A stretch of 64,000 bases of DNA, taken from Otis tarda (lineage: Eukaryota > Chordata > Aves > Otidiformes > Otididae). Under the pieces are notes generated by a model. That model did not search any database, was not told the DNA's origin, and saw nothing but the letters and a program-made list of their open reading frames with translations. The stretch spans positions 10,558,001-10,622,000 of the forward strand of contig CM048560.1 of the NCBI GenBank assembly GCA_026413225.1, given 5' to 3'. Both the position numbers and the translations under genes were made by a program. This document shows, in pieces, positions 1 to 13,660 of this stretch (within the stretch, counting starts at the first letter, position 1; each line of letters starts with the position of its first letter).

Positions 1-559
1 TTCTGAGGGTCTGGAGTTTACCAGCTGGTATCTAGGTCTTATCTGTTCCTTTAGGCATTTAGATATCTTTAAACTGCTTGGCCCTCAGTTCCCAGTGGCT
101 TCAAAGGAGACTTGAGAAGTGCCTGCCTGCTTTCCTAAATAGAGATACTTTCCTGGACGAGGGCTAGATCAGCGTTCTTGGTGTGGCTTTGATGGATGAC
201 CTACCGCTCTGACAACCCTCTTCCCCCAATTTCCATCGCTGCCTTATTTATGGGGAAATACGGAGTGCAGGCATATGAAAATAATTTTTCATTTTTATCA
301 GTTTGGCTGGAAAACTCAATCTGCTCCTACATGAGGGCCAATGCAAATTTAGTGCTGCTTGTAAGCAGGTCTCGCTCAAGAGGACAGTGGTGAAATGAGG
401 GTCTCAGGGCTGGATGGGACCTCCACTTTGTTTTTCAGGCAGAGAGAGTTTTGGGATCTACACGGGCAGAGATCACCTGTGGTTTTTAAGCATCATGTTT
501 CCTGTGTCAGGCTAAGCATGCAGAGGAAGCTTTTGAGAGAAACAGGGCCTCATTTTTTA
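1..559. other. Non-coding, nothing recognised
   Basis: No exon, RNA gene or repeat recognised. Moderate GC and no long plausible reading frame. Confidence 0.6.
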
Positions 560-828
560 GAATGAGGGGTAATGGTTTTAAAACTAAAAAAGGGTAGATT
601 TAGACTGGATAAAAGGAAGAAATGTTTTACATTGAGGGTGGTGGAACACTGGCCCAGGTTGCCCAGAGAGGTGGTGGCTGCCCCATCCCTGGAAACATTC
701 AAAGCCAGACTGGACGGGGCTCTGAGCAACCTGATCTGGTTGGAGATGCCCCTGCTCCTTGCAGGGGGGTTGGACTGGATGGCCTTTAAAGATCCCTTCT
801 GACCCAAACCATTGTATGACTCTATGAT
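560..828 (+). repeat. CR1 LINE, 3'-terminal fragment
   Basis: Typical avian CR1 3' end. It opens with GGTAATGGTTTTAAAACTAA, passes through GCCCAGAGAGGTGGTGGCTG and ATCCCTGGAAACATTCAAAG, then GGTTGGACTGGATGGCCTTT. It finishes with imperfect ATTCTATG units (attgtatgactctatgat). It covers only the last part of the reverse-transcriptase frame plus the 3' UTR, the usual 5'-truncated state. Rather intact, so moderately young. It is the best evidence for a bird. Confidence 0.93.
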
Positions 829-1265
829 CTGCTTGGAGGCATGGAGCTGTTCTCACCTGGGCTGCTTTAATCAGTGTTGATTGATGCTGGGGTGATGGTA
901 AGGAGGGTATGTGTGTTCCTGCCACGGGTGGAGGGAAGATACTAGCACCTGGAGATGGCTCTGGAGAGATGTGTGAGGAGGCGGATATTGGTCACCAACA
1001 TAGCCAGAACACTGGTCAGAACTTGGCCTTTGAAACTCCTTTTTCCACCCCAGAAGGAATGGCAAAATGAATGGTTCCCTATAAAATGCTAGTCCTCTTT
1101 TTGAAGACCTTGAGTTTTAACTGGAAAGCCAAAAAGAACCAAACTGGAAATGAAAAGATTTGGGCAGGAAAACATTAGATTCCCAGAAATTTAAAATAAA
1201 TAAATAAAAAATTAGGCCGAATTGTTTTTGTTTCAGTTTCCAGCTTTTTTTCCATGGGAAACTAT

Positions 1266-1310
1266 CTACCCCTCATTTGACAGAGGAAGAAAGAGGCGGG
1301 CAAAATAAAT
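1266..1310 (-). repeat. MIR-like ancient SINE fragment
   Basis: CCCTCATTTGACAGAGGAAG followed by AAAGAGGC resembles the reverse complement of the MIR core (CCCCATTTTACAGATGAGGAAACTGAGGC). Short and diverged. Confidence 0.4.
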
Positions 1311-4300
1311 ACACAGCAATCTCTACCAAGATGATCTTGGGGGAATATTCCTTCCTGCCCCAAAAGCTGGAGATCTGGTAGCCCCAAACGCTAGCAGGAT
1401 GCTCACCCAACCACCGGAAGGGGTTTCCCAGGACTCCCAGCAAACCCCGTTAGCACCTTAGCTGGGACCCCTGGGAGGGAACAGAGAGAAGATGGGTTGG
1501 AAGTAATCTCCCTTGGACCAAAGCGCTCCAGCATCCATCAGGCTTAAGAAGCAGGCTTTAAAGTTTTATCTATGGCTCCCTCAGCATGGGTTTGCCAGTG
1601 CTGGCCTGGCTGAGGCTTTTCCATGCACTGATAACCCAGAGAGGAGGAAGGCTCCAGCTTCTTCCTTGGCTTTTGTAATGGAGATGCAGTAGATGACTTT
1701 TGGTTTGCTTTTCCCCTTGTCTATGGTTGAATATCTGTTGATGTTTGCTAAACAAGAGCACCGGTGGCAGAGGAATTAGAAGAAATCCCTTCTTAATTGG
1801 AAACAGTGAGTTTGTGTATTTTTTCAGTTGTCTATTTTGGGCCTTGTAAAATTAAAGTTATTAACTGTAATGCAGCGGTTTCCAGATTCCCACAGCCCTT
1901 TACAATAGCGGGGAAATTCATCCCAGGTCACTGGGAGCCTTTAATGAATACATTAAGGCTTATTATTAAAATAAAGTACTTGCAGCTTTATGGGAGACAT
2001 CTGGCAAGGATGCTCGCCTCTCTGAAGGCAGCAAGGCTCCTCGAGTGTCCTCTCCCGGCGTGCACCACGTCCGCCCTGGCAGAGGCTTTCAGGAGCGGTT
2101 CCCCGCACAAAAATTCCCGCAGGCGGGTCTGGGAGACAGAGAGGACCTTTGCTGGATGCGATGGAGAGCGGTTGTACCAGACCTGCTGCTGTGATTGCTC
2201 CATTGGTGTTTCCAGAGCCGACCAGCCCCTCGCTGGTGCTGCAGGTACCGGTGTGAGCCCTGCCAGGATGCCAGTGCTCAGCAGAGCAGCTGCACCAGGG
2301 TAAAGTGTCTTCATTCACCAGATAATGTGATGCGGAGGCAGAGTTGAGCAAGGAGGAGAGGAGACAGAGCTGAGACAGCAGACTTGGGTGCAGGCAGGTC
2401 AGCTTGGAGCCAGTTGTGGGCCAGCTGTGCTCACCCAAAGCACTGAGCTAGCATCCGATGAACAGCTTCGCATCGCGCCAGCTCACTGGTGTGGCTGCAC
2501 CCATGCAACATCTCCACGCTGTGTGGATACATCATAAAACAACTCCTTGGTCTTGCACAGAAAGCCGGGAGCCAGATCCCTGGGGTTTAGTGCCATAAAG
2601 CTCCCCGGGCTCCCTGGCCTGGCACTGATGGGAGCAAGTAACTTGCAGCCAGGGTGCTCACGTGCCAATGAGAATAAACCGCAGCCAGTGAGGCTGCGAA
2701 GGGGTCTGGAACAGCGTGCAATCTTATCGCTGCTTTATCTCTATCCAGGCTTGATCCCGGCAAAAAGCAGGGCCACGTGGCAGTAATTGTGTTAGGAAAA
2801 CAAACTAATCTCCAAAGGGACAGAGAGCAGCTGTTGGGCTATCGGCGCTATCGGGGGAAATGGATATGGCCTGCCAGCTTGCAGCACAGGGCTGCTTTGC
2901 TGCCAGGGGCAGGCAGGGGGATGGAGGGGGCAGAAAGGGAATAAAAATAAGTTTGGGCTGCCAGGCGGCACTGAGGGAGTGTTTGTCGTGGCGTGACCTG
3001 CCCCATGTTATCTGCCCCGCTTTGCCAAGAAGCTCTTCGCTTGCCAGGTTTGTGAAACGTGGTCTGGCAGATCAGGAGTGGGAGTGGGGAGAGCTGGGTT
3101 TAACCTTGGCAGATCGCTTATCACCATCTGCCCTGATGTCTGCTCTGATCGTCTAGCTAGGCAGCGGGTTTACAGAGCTTGCTCTTAATGTGCTTCATAC
3201 AAGCCCTGCTCTGTGCCCCAGGCACCCCAAAACCTGCTGCTGACCACAGCTGAGCCATGGGGCGCTTGCCCATGACAGGGTTGGGCTTGCCCTCCCTCCC
3301 CATCCCACTCCCACCTCATCAGCCTGGTCTGGTGGCTCCAGACAGGGTCTCGCTGGCTGGGCATCACTGTGGGGTAGAGGGGCTGGACCCCGAAGGTGTG
3401 CTGGGGGAGATGGAAGAGACTCGTAGAGACCGGGCTGCAGCCAGAAGAGCCTTCCTGTCCAGCCCCTCAACAAATTTGCAAGGGAGAGGAAACATGCAGT
3501 GGTCGGGCTAGTTTTGAGCTGGTTATTGCCTGCAAAGCCAATGGCAAGAAATTAATTACAATGATCTTGTAACCGTTGTGCTTGGCCCTCCTCACACCTC
3601 TCCTCCGCACCTGGGTCTCCAGCCCAGGAGCTCAGACACTGCCATGCGGTAAAACATTGCCACGAGACAGGGATTCCCCCCAGATCCTGAGCATCTTTGG
3701 GATGGTGGAAGGCAGGGAGGGAAGCAAATGGCAGTGGCAGGTCAGCCCCACAGGTTGCACGTGAGCCCCCGTCACTAACGAGCTGAATTAAGCCCCCGGC
3801 TTCAAATAACCCCAGACTTGGGGAAGGTTAAAATCCAGCTCTGAAGTATCTGGCTCCAACCCAACACAAACATTATTGTTGTTTCTGGATTATGTAGTTT
3901 AACAGAAAAGAAAATCCTATCATTAAGTAATGCCAACAAGATACGCACTTGTGTCTTGTATTTAGTCTGTCCTGTGAACTCTACTAAGGCTCCAGTTGAG
4001 ATGAACTTAAAAAAAATCCCAGAATTATGCAGCTCCCAAAAGTTTTCCTGAAAATAATTTTTTTCCATGTTCTTCCCCAGCAGTTAATTAAGACTTCTAT
4101 TAAATGCTGACAGGCGCTTGATAATGTTATATATTGCTGCAAGCTCTGTTCGTGGTGTTATAATTATGGCAGTAAAACAGTTTCCATCATAGCCTTTCTT
4201 TTCATAAGCTAATAACTTTTCAAAACATTCACTTTTCAGGTTGAATTTTTTGCATGCCTGGCCCTTACCCAGCGGGGAATTTTTTTTGGAAACTGAGTCA

Positions 4301-4501
4301 AATCCATCTAGTCCTTTTTGAGTTATGGAACAGAGGGGGAGAAAAAAAATGAACATTTTTTTCAGTGGGAATATAGGTGGGGAAAAAAGGTAATGGCACA
4401 ATTTTTCTAAATAGCTGGATAGCAAAAGCATGTGATACCTGATGCTCGCTTTGGAAATCGATAGGGTAGGCTCTGCAGAGTGCCTGGGTCATGTCCCATC
4501 C

Positions 4502-4519
4502 GAAAAAAAAAAAAAAAAA
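4502..4519. repeat. Poly(A) run
   Basis: Uninterrupted A run of about 18, no attached element recognised. Confidence 0.8.
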
Positions 4520-7500
4520 ATCATGTCTCTGACTTAAAAGTCTTGATGAGGCCAATGGCAGAGACTTGGGAGAATCTGGTTGTCACCCATGAGAAGTGAC
4601 TCTTGGTTGCAGGTTAAAAATAGAGGTTGATAATTAATAACTCTTTCCTTCTGGCAGCATTTTTGAGGTACTGACAGTATTTCTCATCTCTCGTGGGGAT
4701 GAAGAGTCAGTCCTGAAAAATTTTGTGAACTGAAAAACCAAAGCGTAAGATCTTTTTAGGTCAATGAAAATATTTTTCTTTGATAATTTCAAGCTTCCTG
4801 TTTTGATAGGTTTTTTTCCTACAAGCAGCCTAATGCTGAAGAGAAAAGACCTTTTCAACTAAAACCCTGGGATGTGTCACTGAAGGAAATGTGAAAGCCA
4901 AACATTTGGACAATTTGGAAATGCATGTCAATTTTGTTTCAATTTGAAACAACTGTTTGAGCCACCCTTGCCTGTGAAAAGTTAAACGGGCATTTTCCCA
5001 TCAGCCCCCCTCCCCTTCCCAAGCCCCTCGCACTGGGAGTTTCCCAGCTGACCCACGTTAGATGGTGGATAAGACACAGTGATGAGGCAAATGCGATGGA
5101 GCAACTTGAACCACTCTGAAACCTCACTGGACTCTTGATGGATTTTAACCGTCCCAGGGCAAAAGTGGTGGCTTCGAGATTTGTCCTCCTTCCCAGCCAT
5201 CACCATCGGGACCCTTCAGAAGGGACTTCAGAGGCGTGTGTGTCCCTCGAAGACGTTGAAGACTGAGGTGAACCTCTACTGCAACCTTCACGAGCATCTA
5301 GGATCATTAACAGTCTACCTCTCAATGGGGCCTTTAACCACACTGGAAAGTGGGATTTAGGCTCTTAAATTATTTCTGTGCTTTTGAAAAATACTTGTCC
5401 TCATCAGGGCTGGTTCCTCTCAGTCAGCCGCAGCTTTCAAGGAAGGACACGTAGGAGTGTGGTTGGATGGGAGTGTGGCCGGAGAGCGATTCCTCTGCAG
5501 CATCATGTCACTTGGTGCACCGCGCTGTTTTTCAGACAGACCTAAAAGAAGAGGTGTCCTGGAGAAGGATGTGTGGGATGAATAGAGGCACAGACCTGCC
5601 CAAGAGGAGGGGTTTGTCCCTGAGAGATGGCAAATGAACTTTGGCAATGCTAATGAGTGACAAAGCAGAAGTAAATCAGCCACTCAGCCCTCTTGTTTTT
5701 TTAGAAGTGGATCAAGGGGACATCTAGCACTAAACACAGCAGTTACACTTTTTTTTTTTCTCTCCTCTTTAAGACAGGGCACTGACTGCTGAACACAGTT
5801 GCATGCTTATATACAGCTTCACGTTCCCCACTGACAGCTGCAGGGGGCTTCCAAAGACCAGCCGGGTGTTCTGCAGTTCCTCTCCAAACCCGCTGCAGAA
5901 GAGATGACTGGTTAGGAACGTCTGCACGAAGCTGGAAGTGGGTCTGCAGTGTGTCTCACCCCTCATGAGCTGGTTTTCCCCTCCGCCATGCCTCTGCACT
6001 GGGGTCCAGAGGGACCAATGCCCTCCCCGACGTGCTGTGCACAGCCCCTGGCCAGCCCGGCTGCTTTCTTTGGCGTGGTGGGAGCTTGCTTGGCTCTGGC
6101 GAAAAGCTGTGTCTTGACACTGATGTAATTGAAATCCAAATATCGCTGAAGGAAGCTTATCTCCAAACATGCCCAGCTCTGGAGCCAGCATCTCCAGCGC
6201 AAACCCACTGCCTGACGCAGGGCCGGGAGGGTTGCACGGCTGGCGTTGAATAGGTCGGCTCAAAACGAATGGCAGGCAGCAGCGGCTCATTGGGATGGAA
6301 CGTTTGGGATGGAGCATGTATGCTGTGATCTCTAGAGTCAAGGGCTGCACCTGGCCTGTAATTTTCAAATAGTCCTCAGCAGATCAGCCTTTCTAGAGTG
6401 TGAATTTATTCCTTCATCCCTCCACGCCATTTTCTGCTCTCACATACAACAGGACTTTGTGTATGTAGGAAGGAGTCTGTGGGTTTTGTGCTGCTGGCAG
6501 TGGCAGAGTGCTAATTTTCAGCTTCTTACCCTAAATTCCCAACAGAAGTTGAGGAAACTTCAACCAGTGCTGTTCTTGGTGGGTGCATGTCACCAGTCCC
6601 ACTGCCCTCGAAGGGGACTCGTTGCTGGGTGCTGCCCTTCTGCTGCAGCAGCATCGGGGTGTGGGGAGCCAGCTGGCTTGCGAAGAGCTCACTGGATGTC
6701 TCTCGAGTACATGCTGGTGTTGCAGCGTGCAGCTGGGTTCGGACTTCCCCGCTCTCCAGCTAACTCGCTCCCTCCATCCCAATTTTTTTTTCCAGACTGC
6801 GGCAATAATTGAATGTGCAGAGGTAGCGGGGCACAGATTCAGTACCCTGGCGTGCTTTTAGGGGAGGGAAGAGAAGTAAGGGGGAAGGCTTTTATCCCCT
6901 TTTAAAAAGTAGGAACATGGGATGTGCATTAGGCTTTCTTCTCCGGAGAGTACTTCTGCATTCTGCCTCTCGCAGCCACCCCTCAATGCGCGCAGGCCCC
7001 GCACCCCTCCCCGCGCATTCCTGCACAAACCCCTTTTGTTCGCTGCCCTCAGCCAATACACAGGCAGCAACAGCAGCCCAGATGTTCCCTATCAAACTCA
7101 GAGCCATGCCAACAAACTTTGGCACACATGAAAGTGTGCTGAGGAATGGGCCTCCGCAAATACCATTTATTTCCCCCCCACACACACACCCTCCCATTCC
7201 TGCAAGTATTTTTAAATGTTAATGGCTTCCACGCCGCGACAGCTGGTGGGGGGCTGCCAAGCCGAGCTCCGGGGGCGTCTGGCAAATTAGCGGTTCAGGT
7301 ATCCCCGGCGCCTTGTCGGGGCTGTGCTAACCTTGAGCCCCTGCCCTGTGTTTTCCCCAATGGCTTTCCAAGGATGGGGCTGAGCCAGAGGTGTTTTCCT
7401 GTGGGCGATGCTGTTTGGAGGCAGTGACCCGCAGTCCAGCCCACAGATGATGCTCTGGGGGGGATTTGCTGTAAATCTGTTTTCTCCTAGCACCATCGGG

Positions 7501-10500
7501 GCTGGTTAGTGATGACGTGGAAAAGCATGGTTAAAGATGCCGCTTTAGGCTTGGCTTTGCCACAAACCCAGTGCTCAGTAGGTGTGTGGAAGAGCGAGCT
7601 GGGTTTTTGGCCGGTGTGGGATGCAGTTTTTCATTATCTCTTTCTCAATGTCTTCCCTGCAGGCGATTCCCACTGCCATCGTTCAGCTCTGAGCCCCAGA
7701 TCATGGTGCAGATGAAACCACCACACCGCCCAGGAGCGCTGTCAGCACCACGCGCTGTCACAGATTACCAGTGCACACCGGGCTGGACCGGGAGCCAAAG
7801 AACAGCATGGCCACGACTTGGCACCACAAACCAGAACTGAGCTGGCTTTGGCTGTGAGCAGATGGGTGAGTGCACAAGCGAAAACCTTCCTCTGTCCATA
7901 CGAGCAACAAATCTTCTTCTGCTGAGTAAATACAATCTTGAGGCTGTGCATGCACATGCTTCAACGGAAGAGCTGCCTATTGCACCCTGGCACGAAAATG
8001 TGGTTCAAAGCTGCTGCAGGCAGGAGCTGCCCCCTCTATATGCTCCTGTGCAGGCTCAGCTCTGCCCCTTGCTGCAGATGTTTCTCCTCCATCTCAAACG
8101 GCAGAGCCATGTCCCCCCTGTCTGGCTCCACCACAGAACTCCACGTGGTCTGCACCAGATTTGGTGCCCACTGCCCTGACTGTGGGGAGACGGGCTCAGG
8201 CAGGAGATGGCAAACGCCACCCTTCACCCAATCTCACTGAAGCAAGCAAAGGCATTTTCTGCTTAGAAGACCCATTCTCATCTAATTTAAACAAGAGAAG
8301 CCCATTTGTTTCAGCACCAGGGCTCTTCAAAGAGAGCCTGAACGCCTTTATTTCCCTACACTATAATGGCAGCAATGTATTTTTTCACTCCTCTCTCACA
8401 TTGTAAAGACTGAAGCACTCTTGCTCAAATTTAAACAAAAAAAAAAAAAAATCCCATCTGGATGAACACCAGACCTTGCAAAGTTTCCAGAGCGTGGTGA
8501 GTCTCTCTCCCTAGCAGTGGGCTTATCTGAGATCATCTCCTCAAGGAGTGCGCCAAGATTTCCATACTGGAAAAAGACCCTTCTCAGAGGGCTTTGCACA
8601 AGAAGGGATGGCACAAGCCATTGCACGGTGAATTTGGCTGAGAGAGGAGAAGGAAGACAAGGTGCCAGGGGAGGAGAACAGCTACATTTCCAGCCCGGAG
8701 CTGAAGCAACGATTGTGGAGAGGTTCAGAGAACAACCAGATGTGCACACGATAGCCAGGACTGCGGGAAGGAGACAAAATGGGGTTGCAGAATCCAAGTG
8801 CAGAAGTCAGCTCCAGATATAAAGACGTGCTCTGATGAACAGCAATGACAGCCACTGGGGAGGAGCCTGACGGGGTGAACTGGGCAGCACGCTGGCCTGG
8901 ATAAGAGCAGGGGACTTTTTCAGAGGCATCATCCCCCAGGCTTGTGCCTCTTGCAGCAGTGACAGTGACCCCCAAAAGACCTTCTGTATCCTTGTCTGGG
9001 CCATGGATCTCAGAAAATAAATGTAACTTTGGAGAAAAGGTTAAGAGAAAGAGTTAGCGGAAGAAAAATGGTCTGAGCTGATGAAAACCCCCCTCTCCCT
9101 CTCTGAGGGGAAAGAGAAGGGAAAAGAGATATTGTGGTCATATTTTTGCAAAGGATTTGTAAGGAATATTTCTAGAAAGCAGGAGAAATTGAGCGCCAGT
9201 CCCTAGTCCCCTTCATTAAGGAGGGAAGGCAGCACACTGAATTTGCCATTAAAATAGTAATAATAATAATAAAAAACCCTATAGCCCCTAAATTATCCTA
9301 TTTAAAAATAAAATAAAATAAAAAATTAAGAGGTAGTTGCCATTTCACATGTGGTCTGGTTTAAATCCTGGGAGCAACATGGCCCCTGAGATCTAACCTG
9401 TTGGAGCAGATCCCTGCTGTGTTCAAAGGCCATGGCGAACCCTTGAATTTGCTTTCAAACTTGGGCTGGGGTTGCTAAGGTTTTTGAAGCCTTGGGCAAG
9501 AGGAAGATCTTTTTCATGACCAAGCAATCTGTGGGAAAAAAAATATATTGGTAGATTTGCATGAAGGGAACAGTTTGGGATGTGAGGCAAGCCTCTCCAG
9601 ATGCTCGCTGGATTGTTTTGCGGCTTATGCAGAAAGTCTGGAATCTTTCGGGCTTTATATAAAACCTGGAGGACAAAGGTCCTCTCTGTAAGCCCAGACA
9701 CAGTCAGATTCCCCCAAGTGAGGCCGATTTCAACAGTTGATCTTCATTTAACACTCCCAAGTCAGATGAAAAATTGCAGACTGAATCTGACCACGTGTAC
9801 TTAAAGGGAGTTTTCTAGTTGCTGGCGCACAGGTGTTGCTACAGAGAGGATGCAGACGTACCCTGATGTATGCTGGATAAATAATTCTGCTTTTCCGAGC
9901 TGGTCAGTCTGTATCGGATTAAAAGGTAGTGCTGGCTTGTTCTCAGCTGCAAAACCCAGGATATCTGTTTGTCCTCTTCAGTTCATCTTCAGTTTCTGTT
10001 TGCGAGTGCATTGCTACACTGAGCACGTGGACAGGGACTGCACAGCCTTTTCTCCTGCTAGGAGAGGAATCTGGAAACAATTACAAGCTGCTCATGCTTA
10101 ATCACTCGGGTAAATCTTAAATGCCTCCTCTTAATACTTTGCAGGATTGAAGATGGCATCTGAATTCTTGCGGTGCGCAGGTTACACGGCAGAGCACACA
10201 GATTTTGACAGTTTTGCTTTGTGCGCATTTTGGGAGTGGCTGGTCCTGAGAGAACCCCATGGCTTCTCTGAAATTCAGGTACAATTTCAAAGAAAACCTT
10301 TAAAGCAAAGGGGAAAAAAACCCAACAAGTATTTGCCTGATATTTGTGCAAATTGTCAGTTCAGTCATGTTCTTATGAACCTTCGCTGAACCTGACCATT
10401 TGTACCTCAAACTGAACTGGAAGAGAAAGTATTAAATTAATTTTTTAAAAATGAAATCCCCTGTGAAAATGAAGGCAACCAAAAGAACTTACAAATCTGG

Positions 10501-12799
10501 GCTGAAGTCAGTCAATGACAAGACAAAACAATAGAAGTCCTTCTTCCTTAAATATTGAAATATTTCACTTCAGCATTTTCAGGTTGAAGCAGTTTGCTTT
10601 ACTGAAGATCATTTTTATTTGAAGCTCTCTCTTTTTTTTCATTTTCAAATCGACTTAAATTTAAAAGGAAGAGAGATGTGGGTTTTAGTTTGACTTTTTT
10701 TTCTTTAAGATTAAATAGTCTTCAAGTAAGCCAGAACATCTTGTTACTGGTCAAGCAAAATGCTTTTGGTTGACCCAAAATGAAACTAGTTTTTCCTCGT
10801 TATTTTAAAAGTCTCTTCAGCTCAGCTCCAAAACCAGAATGTTCCACCACTAGAAGAAACCGGTCATCCTTGTTTTCACCTTCCTGCTGCAGCAGCAGAG
10901 GCTCTAATTTTGGTTGCCCCTACTTGAATCAGAGCTTCCTTTATTAACCTATCCATTTATTGCAGGCTGAGATGCGTGTGATAGCAGTGTTTGCAGCCAG
11001 GGTGTGGCACAGATCTCTCTCCAGCTATCTCGGGTACCTCATCCAAGAGCTGCTAAGCCGCTCTGGCCATCAGCCTGCTTATTTCCAGTCTTTGTAGCTA
11101 CGGTTCAAACCCTGCGAGTGACACGGATGCTTCGTTAGTACGTGGCGCTGGTAAGTCTTGTGGGTGTCAGTTGGGTGAGCAGGCATGGCAGTATTTGTAA
11201 AGAAAGCAGTCTGCTCCCAGAGAAACTGCTAAAAAAAACAGCCTCTGCAAAAATACCGTGAAAGGCAGCTACCGAGTGATGGGGCTGATTTTCCAAAGCC
11301 ATGAAAGGAAGTTACTTACTAAAGCCAGGAGACAACCAAGCGTTCTGCAACTCGGTGATCCTTTGAAAACCTCCTCCCAGATCCAGCCTCAGCGAGTAAC
11401 AGTTCTTCACTAAGAACACCCATGAACACATGGGGCTTTACATCTTATTTTTGTGCTTTCTGCAGAGAGAAAGCATCAATATTTTGTGAACTTTATTGCA
11501 GGAAAGATACAATATTTCACCTTAAAGACTTCCAAATGCATTATCTGTGGAGTGGCTGGTGGCCAAGGCTGCAGGGGGAAGCAGAAGACCCATCTCTCCG
11601 AACTCAGCAAGTCCTCATGAGCCGGCCGGGCGCAGGCACTCCCGACATAGTGCACCATGGGTAGCATTCGTTCAAGGTGACGCTGGAGTGCTGGCATGCA
11701 AGATCTCAGAGCACTTGTTCATGGTGCTGAGGATAACCCGGCTGACTTGGGCTCCCCTAACTTCCTGCTGTGGCTGCAGGGCAGTACCAGGCAGCTGAGG
11801 GGACAGTGAGGTCTTAACCCTGCACATCTATCTGCTGTGGCTTTAGGTGTTTGCAGGGTGGGGAGGTGAAACCAAGTTAGCATGTGTCCTGAAGAGCCTG
11901 CATCTTGCTGGTTTCCAAATGAGTTTCTCTACCATGGGTGATGCTTGGTTGTTTTCCCTTAACATTTGTGTTACAGGCACCTCCAGAGATCCTGAATGAA
12001 ACGTCTGGAGAAGGCTCCAGAGAGAAATGTCCAATGTCTTACTACAAGGATACAGGAAAGGTGAAGGGACAGCTTGTTTTAATTTATCACTTTGGCATGT
12101 GATACATCACCTGAGCTGGTGTCTCTTCATCCCCCTGGGCTGAAATGAAAACAAGCCAAAACAGCGTAGATTGATTCGGCACTGTGTCTCCATCACACCA
12201 GCGGCAGCATTTCTGGGGTACGTTGTGGGAATGCAACAGGATGGGAGCAGGGTCCCACACAACTCCCTGAGGGTCACCAGCATTTCACTCGCAAAAGGGA
12301 GTTGTCTCATCTCAGCTTGCTGAGTTGCAGTGGCATTGAGCTGGGAGACGTGAGGGCACAGCATCCTCCAGCACATGGTTTGTGTAACTGGAAGATGATA
12401 CGTGAACTGGCTATTTGCTACTGCAAATACACACTACAAGCACTGCTGGCTCTTGGGTTTGACAACCATCCATCCTGCGTTGCCACGAAAAGATGATTTC
12501 CCCCATGACTTTTGTAGAGGTGGCAGGAGCTGCACAGCTGGCTGGTGTCAGAAGTGGTACAGCCAGCAGTGCAGATGTGTGTGCCCGTGAGAAGGGTGAT
12601 GGGGCCATGACAGCAGCGCGAGGAGGTGGGGATGGTGTGGGAAGCATCACAGTCATGGAAACAATGCTGGGAGAGGTGTCAGGAGCTGGCTGGTTCTCAG
12701 CTGGCAGCCAGCACACCCTGATGGGATATGGGTCTTCTCTAGAACCTGTGTAGGGATCCACACACTGAAATCACCAAAAACTGCATCTGTTGTCCCAGG

Positions 12800-13100
12800 G
12801 CAGCATTGACCTTTCCTCTGCCTTGCCTGACAGATGTTTATTGTTAAAATATCTGGTGATGGAGACTCTATGGTTGTCTTAAGTCAATTCTCTCCATGTT
12901 TTGCCCTAACTTCTGGGAAGCCACTCCTCAGCTCTAGCCTGGGTCTCGCTTTCTTCTCCACCTGCCTGCCATGGACACTGAAAACACATTGCCTCTGTTT
13001 CTTTACAGCTGTGTTTTATAAATTTAAAGGCTATTATCATGTCTTCTCCCACACACTTCTCTCCCATCTAGACTAAACAACCACAGCTCATTCACTTGAG
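12800..13100 (-). repeat. Old CR1-family LINE fragment
   Basis: Read on the + strand it follows the reverse complement of the CR1 3' region found across reptiles and birds. The order is TGACAGATGTTTATTGTTAA, GGTGATGGAGACTCTATGG, TATTATCATGTCTTCTCCC and CATCTAGACTAAACAACCA. The order and spacing agree with the family, but divergence is high, so the insertion is ancient. Boundaries are approximate; the AT-rich block follows directly. Confidence 0.7.
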
Positions 13101-13660
13101 CATGCAACAACAATAAGTTTGTTTGATGAAAATTCAATTTGTTTAGCACAGGCGTTCTAATCACTCATATTATGCCAAAGATAACAAACATATAGCAAAT
13201 TTATCTTCAAATGTCTGGTTTTATCAAGTGTTTTGACAGCAAGATTATAATTTTTATGCAAATTGTTAGAATTAGTGCAATTGCTTTCTAAACCTTCTAT
13301 ATAAACTTTTGAATTATGACTTACGCTAAGCAATACAATTAAATATTATAGAACTGTCATGAAATATTTAACTGTGCTTTTAAAAAGTATTCCTTTGAAG
13401 ATTTAAAAAAAATATTTAGAAAGTATATTTTTAAAGTCATTAGCTGCAAAAATATTTCTTTAGCTACATTAAAATATTTATAAATAATTGCTCATTTCCA
13501 CTTGTTTTACTCAGCTCTGGTTTTGCCATTCAAAAGTGGTAAATTTATAATCTTCAGGATATTTCTGGTCACAATAAATTTTATTTAGGTGCTTTTTATT
13601 TAGCCAGCTTTTAATCCTATTTAGATAGACAACTTTTCTTTTTCATGCAAACATTTTAAG
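13095..13660. promoter_or_regulatory. AT-rich CNE-like block
   Basis: About 560 bases, distinctly AT-rich compared with flanks, without simple-repeat structure. It contains a perfect octamer ATGCAAAT at 13256-13263 (POU-type site), several TAAT/ATTA homeodomain cores, and repeated AAATATTTA-like words. Its texture is that of deeply conserved developmental enhancers. This is a pattern call, with no alignment available. Confidence 0.4.

Larger units (their letters stand above)
829..12799. other. Gene-free intergenic stretch upstream of GORAB
   Basis: About 12 kb without a supportable exon. I looked in particular for the methyltransferase gene NTMT2/METTL11B, which precedes GORAB in mammals, and found no match. 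Open frames here (for example 1,797-2,303 + and 5,769-6,368 -) have no recognisable domains and overlap on opposite strands. Small simple repeats are present: CA at 7,180-7,190, TAA units at 9,257-9,272, and an A-rich AAATA tract at 9,300-9,328. Confidence 0.7.

Noticed and set aside
1797-2438. 168- and 161-codon frames on opposite strands
   Set aside because: Mutually overlapping, no homology recognised, no splice context.
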